Assembly: GCA_052034295.1 (NCBI GenBank) | Contig: JBPOIS010000183.1 | Location: 1 to 13,797, forward strand | Direction of reading: 5' to 3' | From: JBPOIS01 sp052034295 | GTDB taxonomy: Bacteria > Pseudomonadota > Gammaproteobacteria > Pseudomonadales > Moraxellaceae | DNA length: 13,797 nt | In this document: one piece after another, positions 1-7,164 of the stretch | Position numbering within the stretch: position 1 is the first letter of the stretch | Layout of the letters: each line of letters begins with the position of its first letter | Notes under the pieces: generated by a model | Databases searched by the model: none | Told to the model about the DNA's origin: nothing | Seen by the model: the letters and a program-made list of their open reading frames with translations, nothing else | Program-made: the position numbers and the translations under genes

Positions 1-115
1 TCTTGGCACAGATGGTGGCAATCGCTGCGGTCAGGGTGGTCTTGCCGTGGTCGACGTGACCGATGGTGCCGACGTTGACGTGCGGCTTGTTGCGTTCAAA
101 CTTGGCCTTCGCCAT
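1..115 (-). CDS. tuf: Elongation factor Tu, N-terminal fragment (gene runs off the left edge)
   Basis: EF-Tu brings aminoacyl-tRNA to the ribosome as a ternary complex with GTP. Only the first 38 codons are in the window. They read [20 protein letters not shown], then a segment with the P-loop (G-H-V-D-H-G-K-T), which is the standard start of the family. The ATG at 115 is preceded by a GAGGA Shine-Dalgarno with an 8-nt spacer. Four tRNA genes lie upstream on the same strand in the order Thr-Tyr-Gly-Thr, the same order as in front of E. coli tufB. Co-transcription with them is therefore likely. The gene is partial only because the window ends. Confidence 0.97.
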
Positions 116-277
116 GATGATCTTCCTCAGTCCACGCCGGTCACACCGGCTGTTTAATCGGATTGTTCTGGTCCGTCAGACACACACCAGACACAAGTAC
201 CACAATGCACAAAAAGCAGGCTCAACGGACTGCTTTGTTTGAAAACACAACCTGAATGGGCTGATTTTCAGAAAAAC
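116..277 (-). other. Leader between the tRNA cluster and tuf
   Basis: This 162-nt stretch holds no gene. On the minus strand it contains a weak terminator-like hairpin (211-236), a small GCCGG/CCGGC hairpin (136-150) and the tuf ribosome binding site (GAGGA, 124-128). I could not find a convincing separate tuf promoter, so read-through from the tRNA promoter is the simplest source of tuf mRNA. Processing at the 3' end of tRNA-Thr(GGT) would then create the mRNA 5' end. Confidence 0.5.
211..236 (-). terminator. Weak intrinsic terminator or attenuator between tRNAs and tuf
   Basis: On the minus strand AAAGCAG and CTGCTTT form a 7-bp stem with a 10-nt loop, and the 3' arm runs into five T residues. 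The stem has only four G-C pairs, so termination would be partial. Its position after the last tRNA and before tuf suits a device that sets the tRNA-to-tuf transcript ratio. That role is inference. Confidence 0.4.
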
Positions 278-352
<75 letters not shown>

Positions 353-368
353 ATGTGGGCCGCAAAAA

Positions 369-442
<74 letters not shown>

Positions 443-493
443 AGATCATTTCTGATGCTGCACGTGATTTTGCAAGCATTCACAAAATCAAAC

Positions 494-577
494 TGGTGGT
501 GGGGGAAGGATTCGAACCTTCGAAGCTTTCGCGACAGAGTTACAGTCTGTTGGGTTTGACCGCTCCCCAACCCCACC
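494..577 (-). tRNA. tRNA-Tyr, anticodon GTA
   Basis: This is an 84-nt class II tRNA with a long variable arm. The acceptor GGTGGGG pairs with CCCCACC, followed by discriminator A and encoded CCA. The anticodon stem ACAGA/TCTGT encloses CTGTAAC, so the anticodon is GTA. The T arm GAAGGTTCGAATCCTTC matches bacterial tRNA-Tyr closely. Confidence 0.97.
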
Positions 578-661
578 TGATCAGTGCGACGATTTTAGGC
601 AAATCACCTGTTCTGTCAAGCACTGTTTTGCACAACTGCTGCTTTTGTGTTCAATGAAGGG

Positions 662-737
662 TGGTGCCGGCACCCGGGTTCGAACTGGGGACCTACGGTT
701 TACAAGACCGTTGCTCAACCAACAGAGCTCTACCGGC
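662..737 (-). tRNA. tRNA-Thr, anticodon TGT, with unusual core bases
   Basis: This 76-nt tRNA is the first in the operon and has an encoded ACCA end. The acceptor GCCGGTA/TGCCGGC has one T-G wobble. The anticodon stem ACGGT/ACCGT encloses CTTGTAA, giving TGT (reads ACA and ACG). Several core positions are atypical. Position 8 is G instead of the nearly universal U, positions 14 and 21 in the D loop are T instead of A, and the T stem has an A-C mismatch at 52:62. It may be a functional variant or a decaying copy. The position matches thrU in front of E. coli tufB. Confidence 0.82.
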
Positions 738-771
738 GCGAACCAGATGCACTGGCTGCAAAAGCGCGATG

Positions 772-799
772 ATTCTAGCAGACCGGCACCGTTTGGCAA
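772..799 (-). promoter_or_regulatory. Sigma-70 promoter of the tRNA-tuf operon
   Basis: On the minus strand, TTGCCA (794-799) and TAGAAT (772-777) each match the consensus at 5 of 6 positions and are 16 bp apart. The segment after the -10 box (CATCGCGC) is GC-rich, like the discriminators of stringently controlled stable-RNA promoters. Transcription would begin about 30 nt before tRNA-Thr(TGT). The -35 box lies inside a perfect inverted repeat (786-810). Confidence 0.65.
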
Positions 800-818
800 G
801 CAAACGGTGCAGTTTTTT
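786..818 (+). terminator. Intrinsic-terminator-shaped hairpin facing the 3' end of trpE
   Basis: A perfect 10-bp inverted repeat, GCACCGTTTG and CAAACGGTGC with a 5-nt loop, is followed two bases later by six T residues on the plus strand. By shape this is a good plus-strand terminator. However, no plus-strand gene lies upstream of it in the window, only the antisense of the tRNAs and tuf. On the minus strand no T tract follows, so it should not terminate trpE mRNA efficiently. It overlaps the -35 box of the tRNA promoter. Confidence 0.55.
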
Positions 819-838
819 CGGGACCCGGCATGCCCGGA

Positions 839-2323
839 CTACAGGGCCAGCCCATGCGCAGCCAGCTCCACGGCACGCACCACGGCCTGGGCCTTGATGA
901 GGGTCTCATTCCATTCGCTTTCGGGCACCGAGTCTGCGACCACGCCTGCACCCGCCTGGACGTGGATTTTGCCCTTGTGGATCACCCCGGTGCGGATGGC
1001 AATCGCCGTGTCCATTTCCCCACCCCAGCCCAGATAGCCCACTGCCCCACCGAACACCCCACGGCGCACCGGCTCCAGCTCGTCGATGATCTCCATGGCG
1101 CGGATTTTGGGTGCGCCAGACAGGGTGCCTGCGGGGAACGTGGCCTTGAACACCTGCAGCGGGGTCACGCCGTCACGTACCTCACCTTCCACGTTGGAGA
1201 CGATGTGCATGACGTGTGAATAGCGCTCAATGGCCATTTGCTCGGTCACCCGCACCCGGCCCACCTGACTGACCCGGCCCACGTCATTGCGGCCCAGATC
1301 GATCAGCATCAGGTGTTCGGCAATTTCCTTGCGGTCGGCCAGCAGCTCGCGCTCCAGCGCCAGATCCTGCTCCGGGGTTTTGCCCCGCGGACGGGTGCCG
1401 GCAATCGGCCGCACGGTGACCTTGCCCTGCTCCAGCCGCGAGAGAATCTCCGGCGAGGAGCCCACCAGGGCAAAGGGCTCACCGGCCAGCGTGCTGCCCT
1501 CCACCAGAAACAGATACGGTGAAGGGTTCAGGTGGCGCAGGGCCCGGTACACCTGCAGGGCATCGCCTTCAAACTCGGCACTCAGGCGCTGGCTGGGCAC
1601 CACCTGCATCACATCGCCTGCGCGGATGTACTCCTGAATCTGCAACACACTGTCCTTGAAGCGGGCTTCTCCCGTCTGTGACACAAAGGGATGCAGCGCA
1701 AAGGGCGGACTGGACAGCACACACGGTGCAGCCAGCCGGGCTTCCAGCTCATCCAGGCGCGACAGGGCCTGTGCATAGGCTTCCGGCTGCGCCGCATCGG
1801 CCAGCACCACCAGAAACACCGTGTCACGCAGGTTGTCAAACACCACCACCGTCTGCGACAGGGTCAGCCACAGGTCTGGCATGCCGACCGGATCGGCCAC
1901 CGGGGCATGGCACAGCCGGGGCTCGATGTGGCGCACGCAGTCATAGCCAAAATACCCCACCAGCCCGCCGACAAAGCCCGGCAGTGCCGGCAACTCCTCC
2001 GGACCGGGCACACGGTACGCTGCCATCAGCGCTTCAATGGCGGCAAAGGGGTCCTGATCCAGCACCGTGATCTGGCCATCACGCTGGACCTGCAGGGTGC
2101 GATCGTTGAGCTGGATGCGCAGGTGGGCACCCAGTCCAATCATCGAATACCGGCCCCAGCGCTCACCGCCCTGCACCGACTCAAACAGATAACAATCGCC
2201 CTGTCCGCGCAGGCGCGCAAACACACTGACCGGGGTCTGGGTGTCGGCCAGACGCTGGCGAAACACGGGAATATGGGTGTAACCGGCCTGAACCAGGCCG
2301 TCAAATTGCTGAGGGGTCAACAT
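839..2323 (-). CDS. trpE: Anthranilate synthase component I
   Basis: TrpE converts chorismate to anthranilate in the first step of tryptophan synthesis, using ammonia supplied by TrpG. At 494 residues it has normal length. The N-terminal domain carries LFES at 46-49, matching the LLES tryptophan feedback motif. The C-terminal chorismate-binding domain shows the family blocks IAGTRPRG, LIDLGRNDVGR, FPAGTLSGAPK and the late QAGAGVVADSVPESEW. The ATG at 2323 has an AGGA Shine-Dalgarno with a 7-nt spacer. It follows gph on the same strand, a common betaproteobacterial pairing, but trpG, trpD and trpC do not follow here. The next genes downstream are tRNAs. A candidate leader peptide with alternative hairpins precedes it. 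Confidence 0.96.
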   Translation of the reverse strand: MLTPQQFDGLVQAGYTHIPVFRQRLADTQTPVSVFARLRGQGDCYLFESVQGGERWGRYSMIGLGAHLRIQLNDRTLQVQRDGQITVLDQDPFAAIEALMAAYRVPGPEELPALPGFVGGLVGYFGYDCVRHIEPRLCHAPVADPVGMPDLWLTLSQTVVVFDNLRDTVFLVVLADAAQPEAYAQALSRLDELEARLAAPCVLSSPPFALHPFVSQTGEARFKDSVLQIQEYIRAGDVMQVVPSQRLSAEFEGDALQVYRALRHLNPSPYLFLVEGSTLAGEPFALVGSSPEILSRLEQGKVTVRPIAGTRPRGKTPEQDLALERELLADRKEIAEHLMLIDLGRNDVGRVSQVGRVRVTEQMAIERYSHVMHIVSNVEGEVRDGVTPLQVFKATFPAGTLSGAPKIRAMEIIDELEPVRRGVFGGAVGYLGWGGEMDTAIAIRTGVIHKGKIHVQAGAGVVADSVPESEWNETLIKAQAVVRAVELAAHGLAL

Positions 2324-2372
2324 GGTGGAGTCCTGAAAAATCTAGTGCTTTGGGCCATCAAACAGACAGGGG

Positions 2373-2405
2373 CGCTGCTTCCAGCGGCAGCTCAACAGAC
2401 TGAGC
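2373..2405 (-). promoter_or_regulatory. Candidate trp attenuator hairpins
   Basis: On the minus strand, GCTCA/TGAGC (2401-2405 with 2390-2394) overlaps the end and stop codon of the leader reading frame. CGCTG-GAAG-CAGCG (2382-2386 with 2373-2377) follows. A competing stem GCTGC/GCAGC (2387-2391 with 2374-2378) shares bases with both, so the structures exclude one another as in transcription attenuators. No T run follows the last hairpin. If it acts, it may therefore affect translation or a Rho-type event, not classic intrinsic termination. Confidence 0.4.
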
Positions 2406-2439
2406 GACGCCAATACCCACAGAACAAAACCGCACGCAT
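2392..2439 (-). CDS. trpL: Candidate Trp leader peptide upstream of trpE
   Basis: A 15-codon frame, MRAVLFCGYWRRSVC, ends 68 nt before the trpE start. Aligned without gaps to the E. coli leader [14 protein letters not shown], it shares M1, A3, W10 and R12, with conservative changes at positions 2 and 4. The single Trp codon (2410-2412) comes right before a stem whose second arm contains the stop codon, which is the geometry a ribosome-stalling leader needs. Against the call, there is only one Trp codon and no obvious Shine-Dalgarno, and no database comparison was possible. Confidence 0.45.
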   Translation of the reverse strand: MRAVLFCGYWRRSVC

Positions 2440-2473
2440 GTTCAGGAACCACAGAAAAAAGGGGGAAAGATTT

Positions 2474-2502
2474 ACCTTAAAGCAAGAATTCCAGCGAATC
2501 AA
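2474..2502 (-). promoter_or_regulatory. Possible promoter for the trp leader, inside the end of gph
   Basis: On the minus strand TTGATT (2497-2502, 4 of 6) and TAAGGT (2474-2479, 3 of 6) are spaced by 17 bp. Initiation near 2467 would place the leader ATG roughly 28 nt into the transcript. The -10 box is weak, and trpE may be expressed wholly from the upstream operon. Confidence 0.25.
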
Positions 2503-3142
2503 GCAAATGATCCGGCTGACAGCTGCGGACGTCCTCACCATGGTTGTAGCCATAGGGCACCGCCACGCAGCGCATGCCGGCCGCGTGGGCGGCCTCCACA
2601 TCGTTGCGTGAATCCCCCACCATCAGCGCCTGATGGGGCTGCAGGCCAAAGTGGGCCAGCGCATGCTGCAGCGGCTGGGGGTGGGGTTTTTTGTGGGTCA
2701 GGCTGTCACCGCCCAGAATCAGGGCAAAAAAATCCTCCAGCTGCAGGGCCCGCAACAGGTCCACGGCCGGACGATAAGGCTTGTTGGTGATGCAGGCCAG
2801 GTGCAGGCCACGGGCCTGTGCCCGTTGCAGGCAGGCCAGCACACCGGGATAGACGGTGCTGTCCACACAGACCTGGGCCTGATACAGCGACAGGAAATGG
2901 GCCAGCAGCTCGTCGTGGCGTGCCATGGGCTGGTGCAGGTGCTGCAGCACACAGGCCACCAGACGGCTGGCGCCACGACCCACCCAGTCGCGCACCTGTG
3001 CCGCACTGACCTGGGACAGGCCCAGATGGATCAGCGCCAGATTCAGGCTGCGGTGAATGTCGGCTGCTGAATCGACCAGCGTCCCATCCAGATCAAAAAA
3101 CAGCGCCTGAACACCATCCAGCCCTGGGGCAGAGGCCGTCAT
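2477..3142 (-). CDS. gph: Phosphoglycolate phosphatase (HAD family)
   Basis: This enzyme hydrolyses 2-phosphoglycolate, for instance from repair of oxidised DNA ends, to glycolate and phosphate. The 221-residue protein has all HAD motifs. FFDLDGTLVDS holds nucleophile D17 and acid D19, TNKP is at 119-122, the motif III lysine is in KKPHP near 151-152, and GDSRND at 176-181 binds magnesium. The helical cap lies between. I chose the ATG at 3142, because a TTG start at 3181 would overlap the preceding gene and add a non-homologous Gly-rich tail. It begins 25 nt after the FHA gene and is followed by trpE, a frequent partner. Other HAD phosphatases are possible, but length and context favour Gph. 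Confidence 0.9.
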   Translation of the reverse strand: MTASAPGLDGVQALFFDLDGTLVDSAADIHRSLNLALIHLGLSQVSAAQVRDWVGRGASRLVACVLQHLHQPMARHDELLAHFLSLYQAQVCVDSTVYPGVLACLQRAQARGLHLACITNKPYRPAVDLLRALQLEDFFALILGGDSLTHKKPHPQPLQHALAHFGLQPHQALMVGDSRNDVEAAHAAGMRCVAVPYGYNHGEDVRSCQPDHLLDSLEFLL

Positions 3143-3167
3143 GCCTGCACGCCCGCAGCCAGGGCCA

Positions 3168-4154
3168 TCAACTGCCCCCAATCAGCAGGAACGCTGCCAT
3201 CACCACCAGGATCACCACCACCGCGATGATGATGGCCGGATTGAAGCCACCGGCTTTGGCAGCAGGCGGGACTGGCCGACTGGGGGCTGGTGCAGGCTGG
3301 GGTGCCGGTGTGGTCTCGGCGGATGGGGTCGGTGCAGCGGGTGCAGGCACGGGTGTCTGCGACAAGCCGGGACGCGAGCGGCGTTCGGCTTCGGGGTCGG
3401 CGCTGCGGGGTGCCCCCCGCTGCATGGCCGGGGTCAGCACCGGACGGAACTGGGTTTTTTCCATGTTGTCGGTGGACGAGACCTGCCCGCCCTGTTTTGG
3501 GGGTGCCTTGCCATCGGTGACGCGAAACAGCACGGCATCAAACTTGATTTCATCGCCCAGATAGAGCGGCTGCTCGTTGGTTTTGCGCTGGTTGACATAG
3601 GTGCCGTTGGAGGAATTCAGGTCACGGATCCACAGCTGGCCCTCACGCAGCAGAAATTCAGCATGCTTGCGCGAGATGTGCCCGCCACTGATCTGGATGT
3701 CGGCCGTGGGATCGCGGCCGACCAGCTTCACGCCATCAATCAGGATGCGGGTGTTGGCCAGTGGTCCGGTCAGGGCGGTGATCTGCCACTTCTGGCTGGC
3801 TTCCGCCCGGGCGGGCGCTGGCCGCGGTGCCATCGGACTGGCGGGCGACATCGGCCGTGCCACATTGCGGGCAGGATCGACCAGAATCAGCTCCACCCCG
3901 GCCAGGGCAATCCGGTCATTGACCTTGAGCTCGGCCTTGTCGGTGACCGCTTCACCATTGATGGTGATCAGGGCCCCAGGCTCCGCCGGGCGGATCATCA
4001 GATGACCGCCCTGCTGTTCAATCACCGCATGGAACGGCAGGATGACTTCGTCCTTGATGACGATCTGGTTTTTTGGGGCGCTGCCAATGCCGAACTGACT
4101 GTCCACAATCCAGAACGACGACTGCCGATTATCCGCAAACTGAAGTTTAAGCAT
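3168..4154 (-). CDS. Tail-anchored protein with two FHA domains
   Basis: The protein has 328 residues and a clear layout. Residues 1-95 form a divergent FHA domain. It has Ser instead of the usual Arg at the GR position (GS, 24-25) and LPFHA (39-43) in place of SRxHA. Residues 123-215 form a canonical FHA domain with GRD (146-148), SRKHAEF (161-167) and NSSNGTYVN (180-188), so it should bind phosphothreonine. A Pro/Ala-rich linker (about 245-300) leads to one hydrophobic helix at 306-325 and a three-residue tail. This predicts a C-terminally anchored inner-membrane protein with cytoplasmic FHA domains. It starts 9 nt after the gspD stop, and its Shine-Dalgarno GAGGG lies just after that stop. 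The partner is unknown. A role in controlling secretion is inference from context. Confidence 0.85.
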   Translation of the reverse strand: MLKLQFADNRQSSFWIVDSQFGIGSAPKNQIVIKDEVILPFHAVIEQQGGHLMIRPAEPGALITINGEAVTDKAELKVNDRIALAGVELILVDPARNVARPMSPASPMAPRPAPARAEASQKWQITALTGPLANTRILIDGVKLVGRDPTADIQISGGHISRKHAEFLLREGQLWIRDLNSSNGTYVNQRKTNEQPLYLGDEIKFDAVLFRVTDGKAPPKQGGQVSSTDNMEKTQFRPVLTPAMQRGAPRSADPEAERRSRPGLSQTPVPAPAAPTPSAETTPAPQPAPAPSRPVPPAAKAGGFNPAIIIAVVVILVVMAAFLLIGGS

Positions 4155-4163
4155 GCATCCCTC

Positions 4164-6281
4164 TTATTGCTTGGTCGTGGCCACCGGTGAGCGTGCATCG
4201 GCCGATGACTGGTACACCTGATCCAACTTGGCAGGCAGCCGGCCAAATTCTCCATTTTGGTCCAGCTGCAGTTGCAGGATTCGGATCTGGTCGTAACGGT
4301 GCTGGCTCAGGGCACCGCTTTGTGTGTTGTCCTTGAGGATGGTGGGCTGCAGGAACACCAGCAGGTTGCGCTTGGTTTGTGAATTGCCCTTGCTGCGGAA
4401 CAATCCGCCCAGCAGCGGTAACCGTCCCAGCCCCGGCACCTGACTCAGGGATTGGGTACTATCATCCTGAATCAGTCCGCCTAATGCAATGGTCTGTTGA
4501 TCGTCCGCCAAAATGGTGGTTTTAATCAAGCGCTTGTTGGTGATGATGTCCGCAGACTGGACCGCACTGGTGGTCGGAACCACGGCAGAAACCTCCTGGG
4601 ACACCTCCAGCCGCACCGTGCCGGTGTCGCCCACATGGGGGATGACCTTCAGGTTGATGCCCACATCCTGACGCTGGATGGTGTTGAAAGGGTTGCCGCT
4701 GTTGGTGGTGGTGGTTCCGGTGATGAACGGTACGTTCTGGCCCACCACGATGTTGGCTTCTTCGTTGTCCAGGGTCATGATCGACGGCACCGACAGCAGG
4801 TTGGCACTGCTGGAGGACTGCAGCGCCTGCAGAATGGCCCCATAAAAAGAGGTCTCTCCGCTGCTGTTGGTGCGGCTGCGGCCTGCGCCCAGCAGGGCAC
4901 CGCTCAGGGAACCGGCCAGGGTGGGATTTTTACTGGCAATGGCGGCATACAGGCTGGTCAGGCTGGGACCGGCGTTGCTGAAGTTGATCACCCCGACGCC
5001 AGAGGCTGGGTTGCCCAGTGCCCACTGTACGCCCAGCTGGTCCAGGTTGTCGCCGCCGACTTCAACAATCGCGGCCTGAATCAACACCTGGGTGCGGCGC
5101 ACATCCAGCTGGCGGACGGCGCTTTCGATTTCACGCATCAGGGCCGGATCGGCCTTGACCACGAGTGCATTCTGGCTTTCATCGGCGACGATGCTGAAGC
5201 CTTTGCCCGCACTGCCCCCTGCACCGCTGCCACCAGAACTGCCACTGGCACTGGACAGACTGGCCGCGCTGCTGCCGGACTCGCCACCACTGCCGCCGCT
5301 GGGGCTGCTGGCCGTGCCGGAGGTGCCGGTGCTGCTGCTGGCACTGCCAAAACTGTTGCTGGCGGTCAGGCTGCCGGAGGGGTTGCTGCTGACCAGCGAG
5401 GTGTTGCTGAGCAGGCCCTGCAGCATTTCAGCCAGTTTTTTGGCACTGGCCTGCTGCAGGCGGAACACCCGCAGGCCACCCAGACGGTCTGCCGGGGCCA
5501 CGTCCAGTTGCTGGATGATGTCACGGATTTTCTTGCGGCTGCGGGCATCACCCTTGACCAGCAGGCGGTTGGTGCGCGGGTCACCAATGATGCGCAGGCG
5601 TGAGCCACGCGGGTCACGGCTGGGCAGGTTGGCGGTGGTGGCCTGCACCAGATCGATGATTTCTTCCACGCGGCTGTTGGTCAGGGGAATGGCCTCCAGA
5701 CGGTCATTGTCGCCACCGTCCAGCGCGTTGATCAGCTGCTCCAGATCGGTCAGGCTGCCCGCCCGGTCCGAAGCAATCAGGGCATTGGTGCCCGGCACGG
5801 CCGCCAGCTGGGCAGAAGGCGGCATCAGCGGACGCAGCGCCGGAATCAGGTCATTGGGGTTGGTGTTGTCCAGCCAGATCACCCGGGTGACCATCTGGTC
5901 GCCCCGGGCCTGCCGGCGCAGGTCAAACGGCACGCCGGACTGGCGGGCGTTCACATCCGGCACCAGCTTGATGGTGTTGCCCGCAGGAATGGCGGCGACG
6001 CCGTTGACGTTCATGACGCCCATGAACAGCTGGAACACTTCTTCACGGCTCAGGGCCCGGTTGGAAATGACGGTGATGTTGCCCTTGACCCGCGGGTCCA
6101 CGGCAAAATTCTTGCCGGTGATGTCGGCCACTTCCCCAATGAAGGCATTGATGTCGGCATCGCGCAGGTTGATTTTCCAGGTCTGCCCCCAGACCGGGCC
6201 GGTCAGCGCCAGCAACAGGGGCACCATCACCCCCCAGCGGCGGGCCTGGCGCAAAACAGGATTCTTGGCGTTTTCACGCAT
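4164..6281 (-). CDS. gspD: Type II secretion outer-membrane secretin GspD
   Basis: GspD forms the multimeric outer-membrane channel of the type II secretion system. The ATG at 6281 has an AGGGG Shine-Dalgarno with a 7-nt spacer and begins a typical signal peptide (RRW, then a hydrophobic stretch, cleavage probably after VWG-32). The TTG at 6323 would place a charged tail before it. The 705-residue protein then has N0 (from about 33) and the N1-N3 repeats, with a long Ser/Gly-rich insertion at about 295-360. The secretin domain follows, with VPFITG near 515 and a Pro-Gly-Leu-Gly segment near 620, then a short C-terminal tail that could bind a pilotin. The gene follows gspC with a 62-nt gap. 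Confidence 0.95.
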   Translation of the reverse strand: MRENAKNPVLRQARRWGVMVPLLLALTGPVWGQTWKINLRDADINAFIGEVADITGKNFAVDPRVKGNITVISNRALSREEVFQLFMGVMNVNGVAAIPAGNTIKLVPDVNARQSGVPFDLRRQARGDQMVTRVIWLDNTNPNDLIPALRPLMPPSAQLAAVPGTNALIASDRAGSLTDLEQLINALDGGDNDRLEAIPLTNSRVEEIIDLVQATTANLPSRDPRGSRLRIIGDPRTNRLLVKGDARSRKKIRDIIQQLDVAPADRLGGLRVFRLQQASAKKLAEMLQGLLSNTSLVSSNPSGSLTASNSFGSASSSTGTSGTASSPSGGSGGESGSSAASLSSASGSSGGSGAGGSAGKGFSIVADESQNALVVKADPALMREIESAVRQLDVRRTQVLIQAAIVEVGGDNLDQLGVQWALGNPASGVGVINFSNAGPSLTSLYAAIASKNPTLAGSLSGALLGAGRSRTNSSGETSFYGAILQALQSSSSANLLSVPSIMTLDNEEANIVVGQNVPFITGTTTTNSGNPFNTIQRQDVGINLKVIPHVGDTGTVRLEVSQEVSAVVPTTSAVQSADIITNKRLIKTTILADDQQTIALGGLIQDDSTQSLSQVPGLGRLPLLGGLFRSKGNSQTKRNLLVFLQPTILKDNTQSGALSQHRYDQIRILQLQLDQNGEFGRLPAKLDQVYQSSADARSPVATTKQ

Positions 6282-6343
6282 AACAACACCCCTGGGTCCG
6301 TGCAGCCGGGCCCCGCAAAACAACGGCCATGGTCTGCCTCACC

Positions 6344-7162
6344 TCAAAAACTCTGTTGAATGGTCATGGTCTGGCTGCCGCGCTGGATCTGGATCTGTAC
6401 CTGACGCTGTTGCTTGACCTGTTCGATCAGGGCCGCATCGCGCTGTGGCTGGCCCAGCGGCTGGCCATTGACCGAAATCACCCGGTCGCCGGGGCGCAGG
6501 CCCACCTGGGCGCGCAGGTCCGCTGGCACCTGCTCGGTGACTTCGTAGCCCTGCCCGGTGGCCACCACGCCCATGCGCTGCAGGTAGGCCGATGGATTGC
6601 TCTGCAGCTGTATCCGGGCTTCATCCAGCGCCTGATCAATCTGCTGGGCCGGGGACAGCACAGGCGCACCCGGCGCCACCCCCCCCGATGCACCCACCGG
6701 CGCATCCACCCCCGGCTGGCCAAAGCGCAGCCGGGCCAGACTGCCATCCGGACGCTGCAGCATCACAAAGCCCCACGACACCGAAGCCAGGCGCAGGCTG
6801 CTGCCCTCCAGGGGCTGGCCAATCCGGTAATGCCGTGACTGGTTGTTGATGCGGATCATGGCCACGGACCGTGCCGCAGGCTGGGCCACCATGGTGCCTT
6901 CGAGCTGCATGGGCACATCGGCCATCTGTGGGGCCGCCTGTGTGGTGGCAGCCGACTGGGCAAACAGGTTCAGGCCCATCAGGCTGGGCAGGCTGCTGTG
7001 CACCTGACTGCCAGGGGGCGGTGGGTTGATCACCAGCGGTTTTGGCGGGGCCAGCACCAGCCAGAACAGGGCGGCCAGCTGCCAGCACAGCCAGCCCAGC
7101 ACCGCCACCAGTACAGCCGGGGCCAGTCGATCCAGGAAGGTCTGCAGATCCTGACGGGTCAT
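6344..7162 (-). CDS. gspC: Type II secretion inner-membrane protein GspC
   Basis: GspC links the inner-membrane platform to the secretin. The 272-residue protein has one N-terminal membrane helix (about 15-38), a Pro-rich periplasmic linker and an HR domain (about 80-140, with LEGTMV and YRIGQPL). A C-terminal PDZ domain (about 195-265) contains GLRPGDRVISVNGQ. I prefer the ATG at 7162 because GGGG lies 8 nt upstream. The GTG at 7168 would have almost no spacer. The gspN stop TGA (7165-7167) lies 2 nt before the ATG, so the two genes are tightly coupled. GspD, its known partner, is next. Confidence 0.92.
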   Translation of the reverse strand: MTRQDLQTFLDRLAPAVLVAVLGWLCWQLAALFWLVLAPPKPLVINPPPPGSQVHSSLPSLMGLNLFAQSAATTQAAPQMADVPMQLEGTMVAQPAARSVAMIRINNQSRHYRIGQPLEGSSLRLASVSWGFVMLQRPDGSLARLRFGQPGVDAPVGASGGVAPGAPVLSPAQQIDQALDEARIQLQSNPSAYLQRMGVVATGQGYEVTEQVPADLRAQVGLRPGDRVISVNGQPLGQPQRDAALIEQVKQQRQVQIQIQRGSQTMTIQQSF

Positions 7163-7164
7163 GG

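Noticed and set aside
3141..4190. A 349-codon plus-strand open frame opposite the FHA gene
   Set aside because: It is fully antisense to a two-domain FHA protein with clear motifs, and has no motif of its own.
4497..5603. A 368-codon plus-strand open frame opposite gspD
   Set aside because: It lies wholly antisense to a convincing secretin gene, has low-complexity Gly/Ala/Gln content typical of GC-rich shadow frames, and shows no family motif.
6282..6323. TTG start 14 codons upstream for gspD
   Set aside because: The downstream ATG has a good AGGGG site and yields a normal signal peptide. The extension does not.
5092..6417. A 441-codon plus-strand open frame opposite gspD
   Set aside because: It is antisense to gspD and the gspD-gspC gap, is rich in Arg, Leu and Ser, and has no recognisable domain or supporting start site.
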